A DNA stretch of 64,000 nucleotides from SLLG01 sp964403935. GTDB lineage: Bacteria > Verrucomicrobiota > Verrucomicrobiia > Opitutales > Oceanipulchritudinaceae. A program made the position numbers and the translations under genes. The stretch lies in the NCBI GenBank assembly GCA_964403935.1, contig CAYOIB010000004.1, forward strand, positions 1 through 64,000, given 5' to 3'. Shown piece after piece: positions 24,205 to 33,190 of the stretch. The notes under the pieces were generated by a model that worked only from the letters and a program-made list of their open reading frames with translations, was not told where the DNA came from and searched no databases. Numbering within the stretch: position 1 is the stretch's first letter; every line of letters starts with the position of its first letter.

Positions 24205-25296
24205 ATGAGCACGAAATTGCGTGATGGAATGAATTGGGCCCCGGTGTCGGATAAGCCGAAGCCCGTCGTAGAGCCTGGCCAGTTCAAGTTTGCGGCGGCC
24301 TTCTTCGATCATGGGCACATTTACGGCCAGGCCAATGGCCTTAAAGAGGCCGGTGGAGAGTGCAAATGGGCATGGGACCCGGATCCCGGGCGTTTGAAGA
24401 AGTTTTGTGAGTCTTATCCACAGGCGAAGCCCGCACGGAGTTATCAGGAGATTCTGGATGACCCGGATGTCCGGCTCATCACTGCTGCGGCCATCCCGAG
24501 TGATCGTGCGGAAATAGGTTTTCAGTGCATGCGGGCCGGGAAGGATTATTTCACCGACAAGTCTCCATTCACGACGCTCGATCAACTGGCCCAAGCCAAG
24601 CGGGTGGTTGCCGAAACAGGCAGGCGATACCTCTGCAATTACTCGGAGCGCACCCACACGGAAGCCGCGTGGTACACCGGTGAGCTGATCAAGCAGGGGG
24701 CAATCGGGCGGGTTTTGCAGGTGCTCATCCTTGCACCGCATAATCTGAACAAGGGACAGCGGCCGGATTGGTTCTTCGACAAGTCCAAGTATGGTGGAAT
24801 CATTACGGACATTGGTTCACACCAGTTTGACCAGTTCCTCTATTTCACCGGATCCAAAGATGGCACGGTCAACTTTGCCCGAGTGGAGAACTTCGAGAAT
24901 CCGGAGACACCAGGACTGGAGGATTTTGGCGAGGCTTCGGTCACGACCGATACCGGGGCTTCCTGCTATTGCCGGATGGACTGGTTCAACCCCAAAGGCC
25001 TCCGAACCTGGGGCGATGGACGCACTTTTGTGCTCGGGACCGATGGGTATATTGAAGTTCGGAAATACATCGATATCACCATCGAGCCCCAGGAGTCTGA
25101 GGTTCTTTATCTTGTCGATCACGAAGGCGAAAAACGTATTTCCTGCCGGGGTAAGATCGGGTTCCCCTTCTTTGGGAAGATGATTCTGGATTTGGTAAAC
25201 GGCACGGATCACGCGATGACGCAAGAGCACTGCTTCAAGGCGGCTGAACTGTCAATGAAGGCACAGGTCGTCGCTGATGCGGCCCGGGCCAAGTAA
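24205..25296 (+). CDS. Gfo/Idh/MocA family oxidoreductase (second, divergent copy)
   Basis: A second member of the superfamily, 363 residues, lacking close similarity to its neighbour. The N-terminal fold reads FKFAAAFFDHGHIYGQANGL, where the usual GxGxxG loop is replaced by a DHGHIYG segment. The EKP motif position reads YFTDKSPFTTL, so the conserved Pro is lost but Lys is kept. It has a family-like metal or substrate stretch GIITDIGSHQFDQFLYF. This resembles the subfamily found beside sugar-acid genes in Planctomycetes and Verrucomicrobia. It is the last gene of the plus arm and is convergent with trmH. The role is unknown. Confidence 0.82.
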   Translation: MSTKLRDGMNWAPVSDKPKPVVEPGQFKFAAAFFDHGHIYGQANGLKEAGGECKWAWDPDPGRLKKFCESYPQAKPARSYQEILDDPDVRLITAAAIPSDRAEIGFQCMRAGKDYFTDKSPFTTLDQLAQAKRVVAETGRRYLCNYSERTHTEAAWYTGELIKQGAIGRVLQVLILAPHNLNKGQRPDWFFDKSKYGGIITDIGSHQFDQFLYFTGSKDGTVNFARVENFENPETPGLEDFGEASVTTDTGASCYCRMDWFNPKGLRTWGDGRTFVLGTDGYIEVRKYIDITIEPQESEVLYLVDHEGEKRISCRGKIGFPFFGKMILDLVNGTDHAMTQEHCFKAAELSMKAQVVADAARAK

Positions 25297-25326
25297 GACG
25301 GATTTCAGCGTCGTCAGGGCTTTGAG

Positions 25327-26073
25327 CTACGCACCGGATGCCTCATCGCTTCGTGTCGCGAGGTGATTGAGGATCCGGTCGGCGTGGCGAACAGTGCGTC
25401 TTAGCCAAGTGAGGTAGATTTCCCGCTGCTCGAGCGGCGGGAGTTGCCAGTCCACAGAGCTTCGCCGGAGCCGGGTACAGATGTCGTGAAGGCACAGGGC
25501 GACGCTCACCGAGATATTGAAACTCTGGGTAAATCCGAACATCGGGATGCGGACCGCCATGTCGGCTTCATCAAGAATCGTCTGACTCAAGCCTTCGTCC
25601 TCGGTCCCGAAGAACAAAGCCACGGGTTCATCGACCGGGAGGTCAGGAAGGGGCAGGGCATCCGGTCTCAGTGCTGTTGCCACAATGCGGTAGCCTTTTG
25701 CCCGCAGCGAGCGAATGCATTCCAGGCGATTGTCGCTGTCCGGCTTCCGGTGGCGATGAAGCGTCATCCATTTTCGGCTGCCCATGTCGACGTCAGGATT
25801 CGTCGAGTAGTTGTAGCGTTGCTCAATGACGTGGAGATGCTGGACGCCGAAGCACTCGCAGGAGCGCATTGCCGCGCTGGCATTGTGTGGCTGGAAAAGA
25901 TCTTCGAGGACGACGCGGACGTGTCCTGTGCGCTGGGCGAGGACCTCGGCCATGAGCGCCTTCTTGGCGTCGGTGACGAAGGGTTCAAGACGCGCGATCG
26001 CTCGTTCTACAGCGTCGGGATGCGGGGGACTTTCAAGCACAGGCTTGGAGGATGACAGCGATCCGGTCGGCAT
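25327..26073 (-). CDS. trmH: TrmH/SpoU family tRNA or rRNA ribose 2'-O-methyltransferase
   Basis: SAM-dependent SPOUT methyltransferase, most like TrmH (Gm18 of tRNA). The three family motifs are present: motif 1 VLEDLFQPHNASAAMRSCE, motif 2 VALFFGTEDEGLS, and motif 3 VRIPMFGFTQSFNISVSVAL. A C-terminal helical extension (REIYLTWLRRTVRHADRI) is also TrmH-like. The start is uncertain. The ATG at 26073 overlaps the alcohol dehydrogenase gene by 41 bases and gives 248 residues. A GTG at 26040 overlaps by 8 bases and gives 237, nearer the usual size. It closes the leuB-alaS-adh-trmH group. Confidence 0.88.
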   Translation of the reverse strand: MPTGSLSSSKPVLESPPHPDAVERAIARLEPFVTDAKKALMAEVLAQRTGHVRVVLEDLFQPHNASAAMRSCECFGVQHLHVIEQRYNYSTNPDVDMGSRKWMTLHRHRKPDSDNRLECIRSLRAKGYRIVATALRPDALPLPDLPVDEPVALFFGTEDEGLSQTILDEADMAVRIPMFGFTQSFNISVSVALCLHDICTRLRRSSVDWQLPPLEQREIYLTWLRRTVRHADRILNHLATRSDEASGA

Positions 26074-27187
26074 CAATGTCGGCATTCTCCCCGAGCCGAA
26101 CGTCGGCTGCTCGAAAGCGTTCAACGATGGGCGCAGTCTGTTCAACGCCGATACCATAGTCATTCAGGCGCGTCTTGATCCCGAGGTCATGGAAGAACTG
26201 TTCCAGGGCCTGGATACCCTCTTCGATGGCAGCATCTTCGTCAGCTGTTTGAATGCCCCAGACCCGTCGGGCAAACTGAAGGAGCTTGATGCGCTTGGCT
26301 TCGCGCTGATTGCGGAGAAGTTGTGGCACGACAATCGCGAGGGTGCGGGCATGGGCGATCCCGAAGAATGCAGTCAGCTCATGCCCGATGGCGTGGGATG
26401 ACCAGTCGCCGGGAACGCCGCAGGAGAGGTGTCCGTTCAAGGCCCACATTGAGGTGAGCATGATGTTTGCACGCGTGTTGAAATCCTTGGGACTGGCCAG
26501 CGCCTTCGGTCCTTCTTCCAGGAGTGTGAGGAAGATGCCTTCGGCCTGCCGGTCCTGGAGGGGGCTGTCTGCCGGGTAGGTCAGGTATTGCTCGATCACG
26601 TGAACAAAGGCGTCGGCGATGCCGTTGGCGGTTTGCTCAGGAGGCAGGGAAAAGGTCGTCTCTGGATCGAGGATGCTGAACGTCGGTTGAACGTGTGGAC
26701 TCAGGAAGGAGAGCTTCTGCTGGCGTGCCCGGCGGGAGATGACGGCGGCGCTGTTGGCCTCGGAGCCGGTGCCTGGCAGGGTCAGAATCGTTGCCAGGGG
26801 CACGGCGTTCTTTACGGCCATTCCCTTCTCAAGGATGTCCCAAGGATCGCTGGTCTGAAAGGGAATCGCGGCGGCAATGAATTTGGCGGCGTCGATGACG
26901 GAGCCCCCGCCGACGGCAAGAATATAATCAATCCCGGCTTCGCGCGCTTGTTCGACGATGCCCATGCACGTCTTGTACTCGGGGTTTACCTCAATGCCAC
27001 CCATGTCGAGAACCGGCGGGGTTGGGAGACCCGCATAGACGCGCTCATAGGTCCCGTTATCCTTGATCGACCCGCCGCCGTAGAGCAGGAGGAGGCGTTT
27101 GGCAGGATCCAGATGTTTCCGCACCTGCTCGACCGTGGTCTTCCCAAAGATGATCTTGGTGGGGTTGTGGTAGATAAAGCTGTTCAT
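26033..27187 (-). CDS. iron-containing alcohol dehydrogenase (YqhD/BdhA-like)
   Basis: Metal-dependent group III alcohol dehydrogenase, probably NADPH-dependent and acting on aldehydes such as butanal. The nucleotide motif is YGGGSIKDNGTYERV and VGGGSVIDAAKFIA. The metal ligands are Asp and His in GIADAFVHVIEQ, His in SSHAIGHELTAFFG and His in IAHARTLAIV. The 384-residue length matches YqhD. Its ATG overlaps the stop of alaS by four bases (ATGA), an unusual partner, so translation of the two is coupled. The natural substrate is unknown; aldehyde detoxification is typical for this group. Confidence 0.92.
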   Translation of the reverse strand: MNSFIYHNPTKIIFGKTTVEQVRKHLDPAKRLLLLYGGGSIKDNGTYERVYAGLPTPPVLDMGGIEVNPEYKTCMGIVEQAREAGIDYILAVGGGSVIDAAKFIAAAIPFQTSDPWDILEKGMAVKNAVPLATILTLPGTGSEANSAAVISRRARQQKLSFLSPHVQPTFSILDPETTFSLPPEQTANGIADAFVHVIEQYLTYPADSPLQDRQAEGIFLTLLEEGPKALASPKDFNTRANIMLTSMWALNGHLSCGVPGDWSSHAIGHELTAFFGIAHARTLAIVVPQLLRNQREAKRIKLLQFARRVWGIQTADEDAAIEEGIQALEQFFHDLGIKTRLNDYGIGVEQTAPIVERFRAADVRLGENADIDADRIAVILQACA

Positions 27188-29895
27188 GGTTCCCTTGATT
27201 GACTGAAGGCTTCGGCGGCCCGCTCCTGCCAGGCCTCCAGGAGGCTGGACACGGACCCATTGTCAATGCCACCCCCCATCGCGAAGTCCGGTTTGCCGCC
27301 TCCGCGGCCTCCGAGGGCACCGGTGATCTCCTGCACAATGGCACCGGCTTTGAATCCGGCGGCGATTGCCTGCGGGGAGCAAAAGGCTGTTACCGTCACC
27401 TTCTCCCCGAAGGTGCCTGTGGCAACGAGGACGCCTTCACCCAGTTCTTTGAAGAGCTTGGCGCCATTTTCCCGGACGGCATTCGGATTATCAGCGGAGA
27501 CCGCTGTCCCCAGAAACAGGAGGCCGGCGGATTGCGTCGCCTTGTTCACGAGCCCCGCGGCTTCACCGGCGGCGGCTTCTGCCTTCAGGCGTTTCAGCTC
27601 GCGTTCCGCCTGTTGCAGGCGCTGGCGCAAATCGTCCACACGCGCGGAGACCTTTTCGCTGCTGACGGAGAACTGGTGCGCGAGGTCGTCCACCAGAGCA
27701 ACACGCTGGTCGAGGAAAGCTTTTGCGGCTGTTCCAGCCACGGCTTCAATGCGTCTTGTTCCCCCGGCGATGGCGCTTTCCGAGATGATCTTGAGGACGC
27801 CGATTTCACCCGTTGCGGAGACGTGAGTGCCGCCGCAGAGCTCTTTGCTCCATCCACCCATGTCGACGACTCTAACCACGTTTCCATACTTCTCTCCAAA
27901 GAAGGCCAAAACATCGTCCGGCTTCTGGTCGAACGGAACTTCAAACCACTGCACCGGATCGTTCTGCAGGATTTTCTCCATGCAGAGGCGTTCGATCTCG
28001 GCGATTTCCTCCGGCTTCAGGGAATCGAAGTGCGCGAAGTCGAACCGTAGCCGATCGTGCGCGACATAGGATCCGGCTTGGCGAACGTGGTCGCCGAGAA
28101 CCTTCCGCAGCGCCCAGTGGAGGATATGGGTGGCGCTGTGGTGTCGCTGAATATCGCCTCGTCGATTGGCATCGACAACAGCCTGAACATTTTTTCCGAC
28201 ATCTGCCTCGGTCATTGGAGCGCCGGCTTCAAGCTGTTGCAGGATATGGCCCTTGTCATTTTTCACCGTATTGAGAACGGGAATGCGTTCGCCGCGGATC
28301 TCGATCCAGCCGGTGTCGCCGACCTGGCCGCCCATTTCGGCGTAAAAGGGCGAGGCCTCAAGGGTGACAAAAGAGCCGTTCTCACCTGCCGTGACGGAGG
28401 TCAGTTTTGTCTCCAAGGGAGCTCGGTAAGCTTCTGATTCAAAGCCGACAAATTTCGGAGCGTCGGTGTCCAGGTCTGCCTCGGTCGCCACGCGGATCAC
28501 TTCCTTCTTCTGAGAAGCTCGCGCCCGCTCACGCTGGTCTTTCATGTGGGCGGCAAACCCGATGGTATCGACCGAAAGACCGCGTTCGGCGGCAATGATC
28601 TCTGTCAGGTCCAGCGGGAATCCGTAGGTATCGTAAAGCTCGAAGGCCTGGGCCCCGCTGATCTGCTCCGCGCCACCGGCAAAAATCCTCTCCAGGATGC
28701 CGAGCCCACGATCGATCGTGCGGTCGAAGGAACCTTCTTCACTCGAGATGATTCGGGTGATGATTCCCTGTTGCTTCCGGAGCTCGGGAAAGACGTCCCC
28801 GAGGGATTGCACCGTCGGTTCCACCAGGCTGGAAAAGAAACCCGGTTTCAAGCCGAGGCGGCGTCCATACATGATCGCGCGCCGGAGAATGCGGCGAAGA
28901 ACGTAGTTGCGGCCCTCATTTCCGGGGATGATACCATCGGCAATGCTGCAGGAGAGCGTGCGTATGTGGTCGGCAAGCACGCGGAATCCGATGTCCTTTC
29001 TCTCGTTGTCCGAAAGATCTGTTCGCGAATCCGGCAGGGTGCGCTCGTAGTTCAGCCCGCTCAGCTTCTCGATCTTCTCAAAGATGGGGGCGAAGACATC
29101 GGCGTTGTAGTTGCTGGGTGGTGTTCCATAGCGCGTGAAGTTGGCCGTTGTCGCCATGATTCCGGCGACCCGTTCGAAGCCCATGCCGGTGTCGACGTGG
29201 CGTGCCTTCAAGGGAGAGAATCGGTTGCCGGGCTCGGCATTGAGCTGAATGAAAACGAGGTTCCAGATCTCGATGCAGTAAGGGCTGTCCTTATTTACCA
29301 GAGCGCCCTTGCTATCCCCCGCTTCGGTCAGGTCGAGATGGATCTCCGAACACGGCCCGCAGGGTCCGGTGTCCCCCATCATCCAGAAGTTATCTTCCTT
29401 GTTGCCGTAGATAATATGGATCTTTGGGTCCAGTCCCTCCTTCTTGAGAATAGTCTCCCATAAATTGTAGGCTTCCTGGTCAAACTCTGCCGGGTCGCCT
29501 TCAGCGGGAGCGTAGATCGTGACGTAGAGGCGTTCCTTGGGAAACTTCCAGATATCGGTGAGAAGTTCCCATGCCCACTCAATGGCCTCCTTCTTGAAAT
29601 AATCTCCAAAGGACCAGTTTCCGAGCATTTCGAAGAAGGTGTGGTGGTAGCCATCGAACCCGACATCATCGAGGTCGTTATGCTTCCCACCTGCACGGAT
29701 GCACTTCTGCGTATCGGCCACCCGTGGGTGTGGGGCCTCCCGTTCCCCAAGAAAATAGGGGACGAACTGATTCATTCCCGCATTCGTGAAAAGGAGGTTG
29801 GGCGACGAAGGCAGGAGCGGCGCGGAAGGGACGATCGCATGCCCCTTCGAGGCAAAGAAGTCGAGGAACGATTGGCGGATCTCGTTGGATGTCAT
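27184..29895 (-). CDS. alaS: alanyl-tRNA synthetase
   Basis: Charges tRNA-Ala; class II enzyme of 903 residues, full length. The N-terminal catalytic core begins NEIRQSFLDFFASKGH and includes NAGMNQFVPYFLGE, GNWSFGDYFKKEAI and GDTGPCGPCSEIH, and the tRNA-recognition region follows. The editing domain has the zinc motifs HHSATHILHWALR and CGGTHVSATGEIG. A C-terminal DHHA1 domain ends the protein (GGRGGGKPDFAMGGG). The gene lies 29 bases after leuB and overlaps the alcohol dehydrogenase start. The matching tRNA-Ala(GGC) is at 2852-2927, not linked. Confidence 0.97.
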   Translation of the reverse strand: MTSNEIRQSFLDFFASKGHAIVPSAPLLPSSPNLLFTNAGMNQFVPYFLGEREAPHPRVADTQKCIRAGGKHNDLDDVGFDGYHHTFFEMLGNWSFGDYFKKEAIEWAWELLTDIWKFPKERLYVTIYAPAEGDPAEFDQEAYNLWETILKKEGLDPKIHIIYGNKEDNFWMMGDTGPCGPCSEIHLDLTEAGDSKGALVNKDSPYCIEIWNLVFIQLNAEPGNRFSPLKARHVDTGMGFERVAGIMATTANFTRYGTPPSNYNADVFAPIFEKIEKLSGLNYERTLPDSRTDLSDNERKDIGFRVLADHIRTLSCSIADGIIPGNEGRNYVLRRILRRAIMYGRRLGLKPGFFSSLVEPTVQSLGDVFPELRKQQGIITRIISSEEGSFDRTIDRGLGILERIFAGGAEQISGAQAFELYDTYGFPLDLTEIIAAERGLSVDTIGFAAHMKDQRERARASQKKEVIRVATEADLDTDAPKFVGFESEAYRAPLETKLTSVTAGENGSFVTLEASPFYAEMGGQVGDTGWIEIRGERIPVLNTVKNDKGHILQQLEAGAPMTEADVGKNVQAVVDANRRGDIQRHHSATHILHWALRKVLGDHVRQAGSYVAHDRLRFDFAHFDSLKPEEIAEIERLCMEKILQNDPVQWFEVPFDQKPDDVLAFFGEKYGNVVRVVDMGGWSKELCGGTHVSATGEIGVLKIISESAIAGGTRRIEAVAGTAAKAFLDQRVALVDDLAHQFSVSSEKVSARVDDLRQRLQQAERELKRLKAEAAAGEAAGLVNKATQSAGLLFLGTAVSADNPNAVRENGAKLFKELGEGVLVATGTFGEKVTVTAFCSPQAIAAGFKAGAIVQEITGALGGRGGGKPDFAMGGGIDNGSVSSLLEAWQERAAEAFSQSREP

Positions 29896-29924
29896 TGGTG
29901 GAAGGGGAGCGGAGGGTTGCGCTT

Positions 29925-31025
29925 TTACAGGCGCTCGAGGATGGCGTCGGTCATGGCTTGGGTGCTCACGGAAGCACCGCCAAAGGCGATGTCGCCGGTG
30001 CGCGTGCCGTTTTTGACCGTTGCGCGCACCGCCTGCTCGATTCGGGTGGCGGCTTCATCGAGTCCGAAGCTGTGGCGGAGCATCAGAGCCGCGCTCAGGA
30101 TCTGCGCACAGGGGTTGGCGATGCCTTTCCCGGCGATGTCCGGCGCGGTTCCGCCTGCCGGTTCATAGAGTCCGACAGGATGGCCGTGTCGATTCTGGTT
30201 GGTTCCAATGCTGGCGGAGGCAAGCATGCCGAGGCTTCCGCAGATCACGCCCATTTCATCGCTCAGAATATCTCCGAACATGTTTTCGGTGAAGAGCACG
30301 TCGAATTGGTTTGGGTCGCGCGCCAACTGCATCGCCGCGTTGTCCACATACATGTGGGTGAGCGCGATGTCGGGATGGTTCTTTGCGAAGTAGGTGCTTG
30401 TTACTTCGCGCCAGAGGACGGAGGTCATCAGAACGTTTGCTTTGTCGACGGAGCAGACGCGCTTCCCACGTGATCTTGCTGTGATGGCGGCGACTTCCGC
30501 GATACGCTCGATCTCGCTGGTCCGGTAAACCATCGTGTCGATCGCTTCCTCTTCGCCGTTCGCCAGCGTCCGGCGTTCCTTTGGTTCGCCGAAATAGATG
30601 CCTCCGGTCAGTTCGCGGATGCAGATCATATCGATCCCGTCTGGAATGCGCTCCTGTTTGAGGGGTGAGGCTTCGACCAACTCAGGGTAGAGAAGTCCCG
30701 GGCGGATATTGGCAAAGAGTTTGAAGCGCTTGCGCAAAGGCAGGAGGGCGGCACGCTCAGGTTGCTCAGCGGGGGGAAGGTTCTCCCATTTTGGGCCGCC
30801 GACAGACCCGAAGAGAATGGCATCCGCTTCCGCGCAGGCATGGACCGTCGCCTCGGGCAGGGCTTCACCATGACGATCGATGGCGATACCACCTACATCG
30901 TGCGTGCTGTGCTCCAGCGCAAAACCATCACGGGCCGCGACCACATCCAGCACCCGGAGGGCTGCGTCCATGACTTCAGGGCCGATACCATCGCCCGGTA
31001 ATACAGTAAATTTGCAGGTCTTCAT
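29925..31025 (-). CDS. leuB: 3-isopropylmalate dehydrogenase
   Basis: Oxidative decarboxylation of 3-isopropylmalate in leucine synthesis. The start VLPGDGIGPEVMDAALRVL, the substrate loop RELTGGIYFGEPK, and the metal/NAD block YVDNAAMQLARDPNQFDVLF with ENMFGDILSDEMG and GSLGMLASAS are all typical of LeuB. HGSAPDIAGK of most family members reads GGTAPDIAGKGIANP here. The 366-residue length is standard. It is the first gene of the group with alaS. No leucine-rich leader peptide or T-box is visible in the 207 bases between it and rpiB. LeuA, LeuC and LeuD are not in the window. Confidence 0.96.
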   Translation of the reverse strand: MKTCKFTVLPGDGIGPEVMDAALRVLDVVAARDGFALEHSTHDVGGIAIDRHGEALPEATVHACAEADAILFGSVGGPKWENLPPAEQPERAALLPLRKRFKLFANIRPGLLYPELVEASPLKQERIPDGIDMICIRELTGGIYFGEPKERRTLANGEEEAIDTMVYRTSEIERIAEVAAITARSRGKRVCSVDKANVLMTSVLWREVTSTYFAKNHPDIALTHMYVDNAAMQLARDPNQFDVLFTENMFGDILSDEMGVICGSLGMLASASIGTNQNRHGHPVGLYEPAGGTAPDIAGKGIANPCAQILSAALMLRHSFGLDEAATRIEQAVRATVKNGTRTGDIAFGGASVSTQAMTDAILERL

Positions 31026-31232
31026 CTGTGCGTCGAAAATCGGGCAGGTTGGTCCTGATGGACTTTCAACTCAAGCTATTTGCCGTTGTGGTGCCTCGGG
31101 TGGGCTTCTGGAGGCGGCTGTTGGCTTCAGTTGGGCCCCACGCTCGCGACCTCCATTGGGTCAAACCCACTCCGGCCTTGCCAGCGGGGGAGTGAACGAG
31201 GCATCGTAAGGGCTTTTCGAGAGCAGCTGCCG

Positions 31233-31694
31233 ATGAATACAAAGACGATTGCCCTGGGGACGGATCATGCCGGTTTTCTCTGCAAGGAGCGGGTGAAAGC
31301 CCACCTTGAGGCTGCAGGGCATAAAGTCCTCGATTTCGGGACACATTCTGCCGTGTCGTGCGATTATCCCGACTTCATCTACCCGGCGGCGTGGGCTGTG
31401 GCCAAGGGTGAGGCCGAAGGTGCGATTGTCTTTGGCGGGAGTGGAAACGGCGAGGCGATGGTCGCCAACAGGGTGCCAGGCATTCGCTGCGGGCTTTGTT
31501 GGAACGTGGAGAGCGCGCGCCTGACCCGGCAACATAACAACGCCAATGCGATCTCAATCGGTGCCCGGCTCGTGGCGGAGGATGCGTTGCTCCAAATTGT
31601 CGACGTATGGCTGAACACACCCTTTGAAGGTGGGCGCCACGATATTCGTCTGGCAAAGCTGCATGCCGGAGAGGCTCCGGTCAGTTCTTCCTGA
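31233..31694 (+). CDS. rpiB: ribose 5-phosphate isomerase B / LacAB family
   Basis: Isomerises ribose 5-phosphate and ribulose 5-phosphate in the pentose phosphate pathway. The motifs are ALGTDHAGFLCKERVK at the N-terminus, DYPDFIYPAA, the phosphate-loop FGGSGNGEAMVANRVPGIR and the active-site segment CGLCWNVESARLTRQHNNAN. The catalytic Cys position usually reads SGIG/CGTG; here GGSGNGE carries Ser in the loop, as in the actinobacterial-type RpiB with a Glu base. There are 153 residues from the ATG at 31233; the frame is open upstream but lacks family similarity. An intrinsic terminator begins at its stop codon. Confidence 0.9.
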   Translation: MNTKTIALGTDHAGFLCKERVKAHLEAAGHKVLDFGTHSAVSCDYPDFIYPAAWAVAKGEAEGAIVFGGSGNGEAMVANRVPGIRCGLCWNVESARLTRQHNNANAISIGARLVAEDALLQIVDVWLNTPFEGGRHDIRLAKLHAGEAPVSSS

Positions 31695-31720
31695 GACTCG
31701 ACTTTTGGCGAGTCTCTTTT
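31693..31720 (+). terminator. intrinsic terminator after rpiB
   Basis: GAGACTCG (31693-31700) pairs perfectly with CGAGTCTC (31709-31716) around an 8-base loop and is followed by TTTT. The stem starts inside the rpiB stop codon. It separates rpiB from the EEP-family gene. Confidence 0.8.
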
Positions 31721-31758
31721 GCTCTTTGGCCGGGGTTTGCTAGGTTGAGATCCACCGC

Positions 31759-32544
31759 ATGAACTCGGTTCGCATTATCACTTTCAACATTGCCCATGGC
31801 CGTGGTCTTGGCTTTTACCAGGGATTCACGTCGCTTGGTCGGCTGACGCGGAATCTGGAGGGGATTGGGAATCTGCTTGCCCGAAATGGAGCCGATATCG
31901 TCGCCATGCAAGAGGTGGACGAAAATTCCGCTTGGAATCGTCGGGTGAATTTGCTCGATGAAATTGGCAAGGTCTCAGGTTTGGAACACCGAGTGATGGG
32001 TGTCCACACACGGAGGACAGGGCGCTTTCATTTGAACTATGGCAATGCCGTGCTCTCGCGCTTTGAGGTGCGCTCCCATCACAATCAAGCTTTTGGCTCC
32101 CGACGCATTGGTGAGAAAGGCTTCTTGTATGCTGAAATCGATGTTGGAGGTGCGCATCCTGTTCCTGTCTTAAATCTTCATTTGGATTTTCGTTCGCGTT
32201 CAAGGCGTCTGGAACAGGTTGGGCGTATCGTGGAGTTTTTTGAAGGTCCGGTCTACCAGTTGAGTCCCCTTCCTCCGATTGTGTGCGGGGATTTCAATGT
32301 GGCATCACATCGCAGTTTGGATGCCACCGCCGAATTGTACCGCTATCTGCACAATCGCCATGGCTACAAAATGCTTCCGGAAGGAACGGCCCGGACGTTC
32401 CCCTCGCAGTGGCCTCGGCGGACGATAGATTTTATTTTTGTCCCTGAAGCCTTCAAAATCATCCGGTCCGAGGTGATTCGCTGTTACTTGAGCGATCACT
32501 GTCCCGTCATGGTGGAGTTGCAACTCCCCGACGAAGTTCGCTGA
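31759..32544 (+). CDS. endonuclease/exonuclease/phosphatase (EEP) family protein
   Basis: Metal-dependent phosphodiesterase fold of 261 residues. Visible motifs are RIITFNIAHGRG (Asn), VAMQEVDEN (metal Glu), NYGNAVLSR, LNLHLDF (His), PIVCGDFNV (Asp-x-Asn), RTIDFIFVP and the terminal catalytic LSDHCPVMVEL (Asp-His). There is no signal peptide, so it is probably cytoplasmic. It resembles small stand-alone EEP proteins that may act on nucleic acids, phosphoinositide-like lipids or sphingomyelin; the substrate is unknown. It is convergent with the membrane protein gene at 32581. Confidence 0.88.
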   Translation: MNSVRIITFNIAHGRGLGFYQGFTSLGRLTRNLEGIGNLLARNGADIVAMQEVDENSAWNRRVNLLDEIGKVSGLEHRVMGVHTRRTGRFHLNYGNAVLSRFEVRSHHNQAFGSRRIGEKGFLYAEIDVGGAHPVPVLNLHLDFRSRSRRLEQVGRIVEFFEGPVYQLSPLPPIVCGDFNVASHRSLDATAELYRYLHNRHGYKMLPEGTARTFPSQWPRRTIDFIFVPEAFKIIRSEVIRCYLSDHCPVMVELQLPDEVR

Positions 32545-32580
32545 GCGTGGGGGAATAACTCGGATAAGGCCGCTCGTCGG

Positions 32581-33135
32581 TCAATAAGTTGCGCTGACCA
32601 AGGCAAGGACCACGCCGAGCCCAAAGAGGGTGGCACCGAGGCTCTTTGTCCGCACAGGGCGTGCGTAAAGCCATTCGAGCGTATTCCGGAGGTGGTAGGG
32701 TGCCGCTCCGATGGTGATTGCCCCGATGATGAGGATGTAGAGCAGGCTGACGAAATAGAGACGTTGCGGGATATCATAGAGGCCGAAAGCCGACTGGAGG
32801 CCGGTGGCGGCAAAAAGGAGAGCAAGGATCGCCAGCCCCCGGACAGAGAGGAAGTCCTTCACTACAAAAAAGGCCCCAATCATCGTCGTTCCGAACACGC
32901 CGAGGAGGAGGGTGCGGAACATGCCAAAATCCATGTTGAACAGGTTATCTGCCGGCGAGAGGTTCCAGACGCGGTAGAGAAACCAGAGACCCCCCGCGCC
33001 AAAGGTGATGAAGGCCGCCTGTTCACTGCGAAGAAATCGCATCGAGGCGGAGCGCCAACCCACGGGTGAGCGAAAGAAGGCGATGCCGAGAGCAATCAGG
33101 ATGGCGGCGAAAAGAAGAGAGAGAACCGTGAGCAT
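32581..33135 (-). CDS. conserved multi-span membrane protein
   Basis: A 184-residue protein with about five or six hydrophobic helices (VLSLLFAAILIALGIAFF, AAFITFGAGGLWFLYRV, RTLLLGVFGTTMIGAFFVV, LAILALLFAATGLQSAFGLY, FVSLLYILIIGAITIGAA and a C-terminal one). I do not recognise a function. I chose the ATG at 33135, where the first helix begins; the frame upstream is Pro/Arg-rich and overlaps miaB's end. It lies 55 bases downstream of miaB on the same strand. Confidence 0.7.
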   Translation of the reverse strand: MLTVLSLLFAAILIALGIAFFRSPVGWRSASMRFLRSEQAAFITFGAGGLWFLYRVWNLSPADNLFNMDFGMFRTLLLGVFGTTMIGAFFVVKDFLSVRGLAILALLFAATGLQSAFGLYDIPQRLYFVSLLYILIIGAITIGAAPYHLRNTLEWLYARPVRTKSLGATLFGLGVVLALVSATY

Positions 33136-33190
33136 GGTGAATGAGTAAGGCGGGGGATGGGTTGTCGAAGGCAAGCGGAAAGCTACGGCG

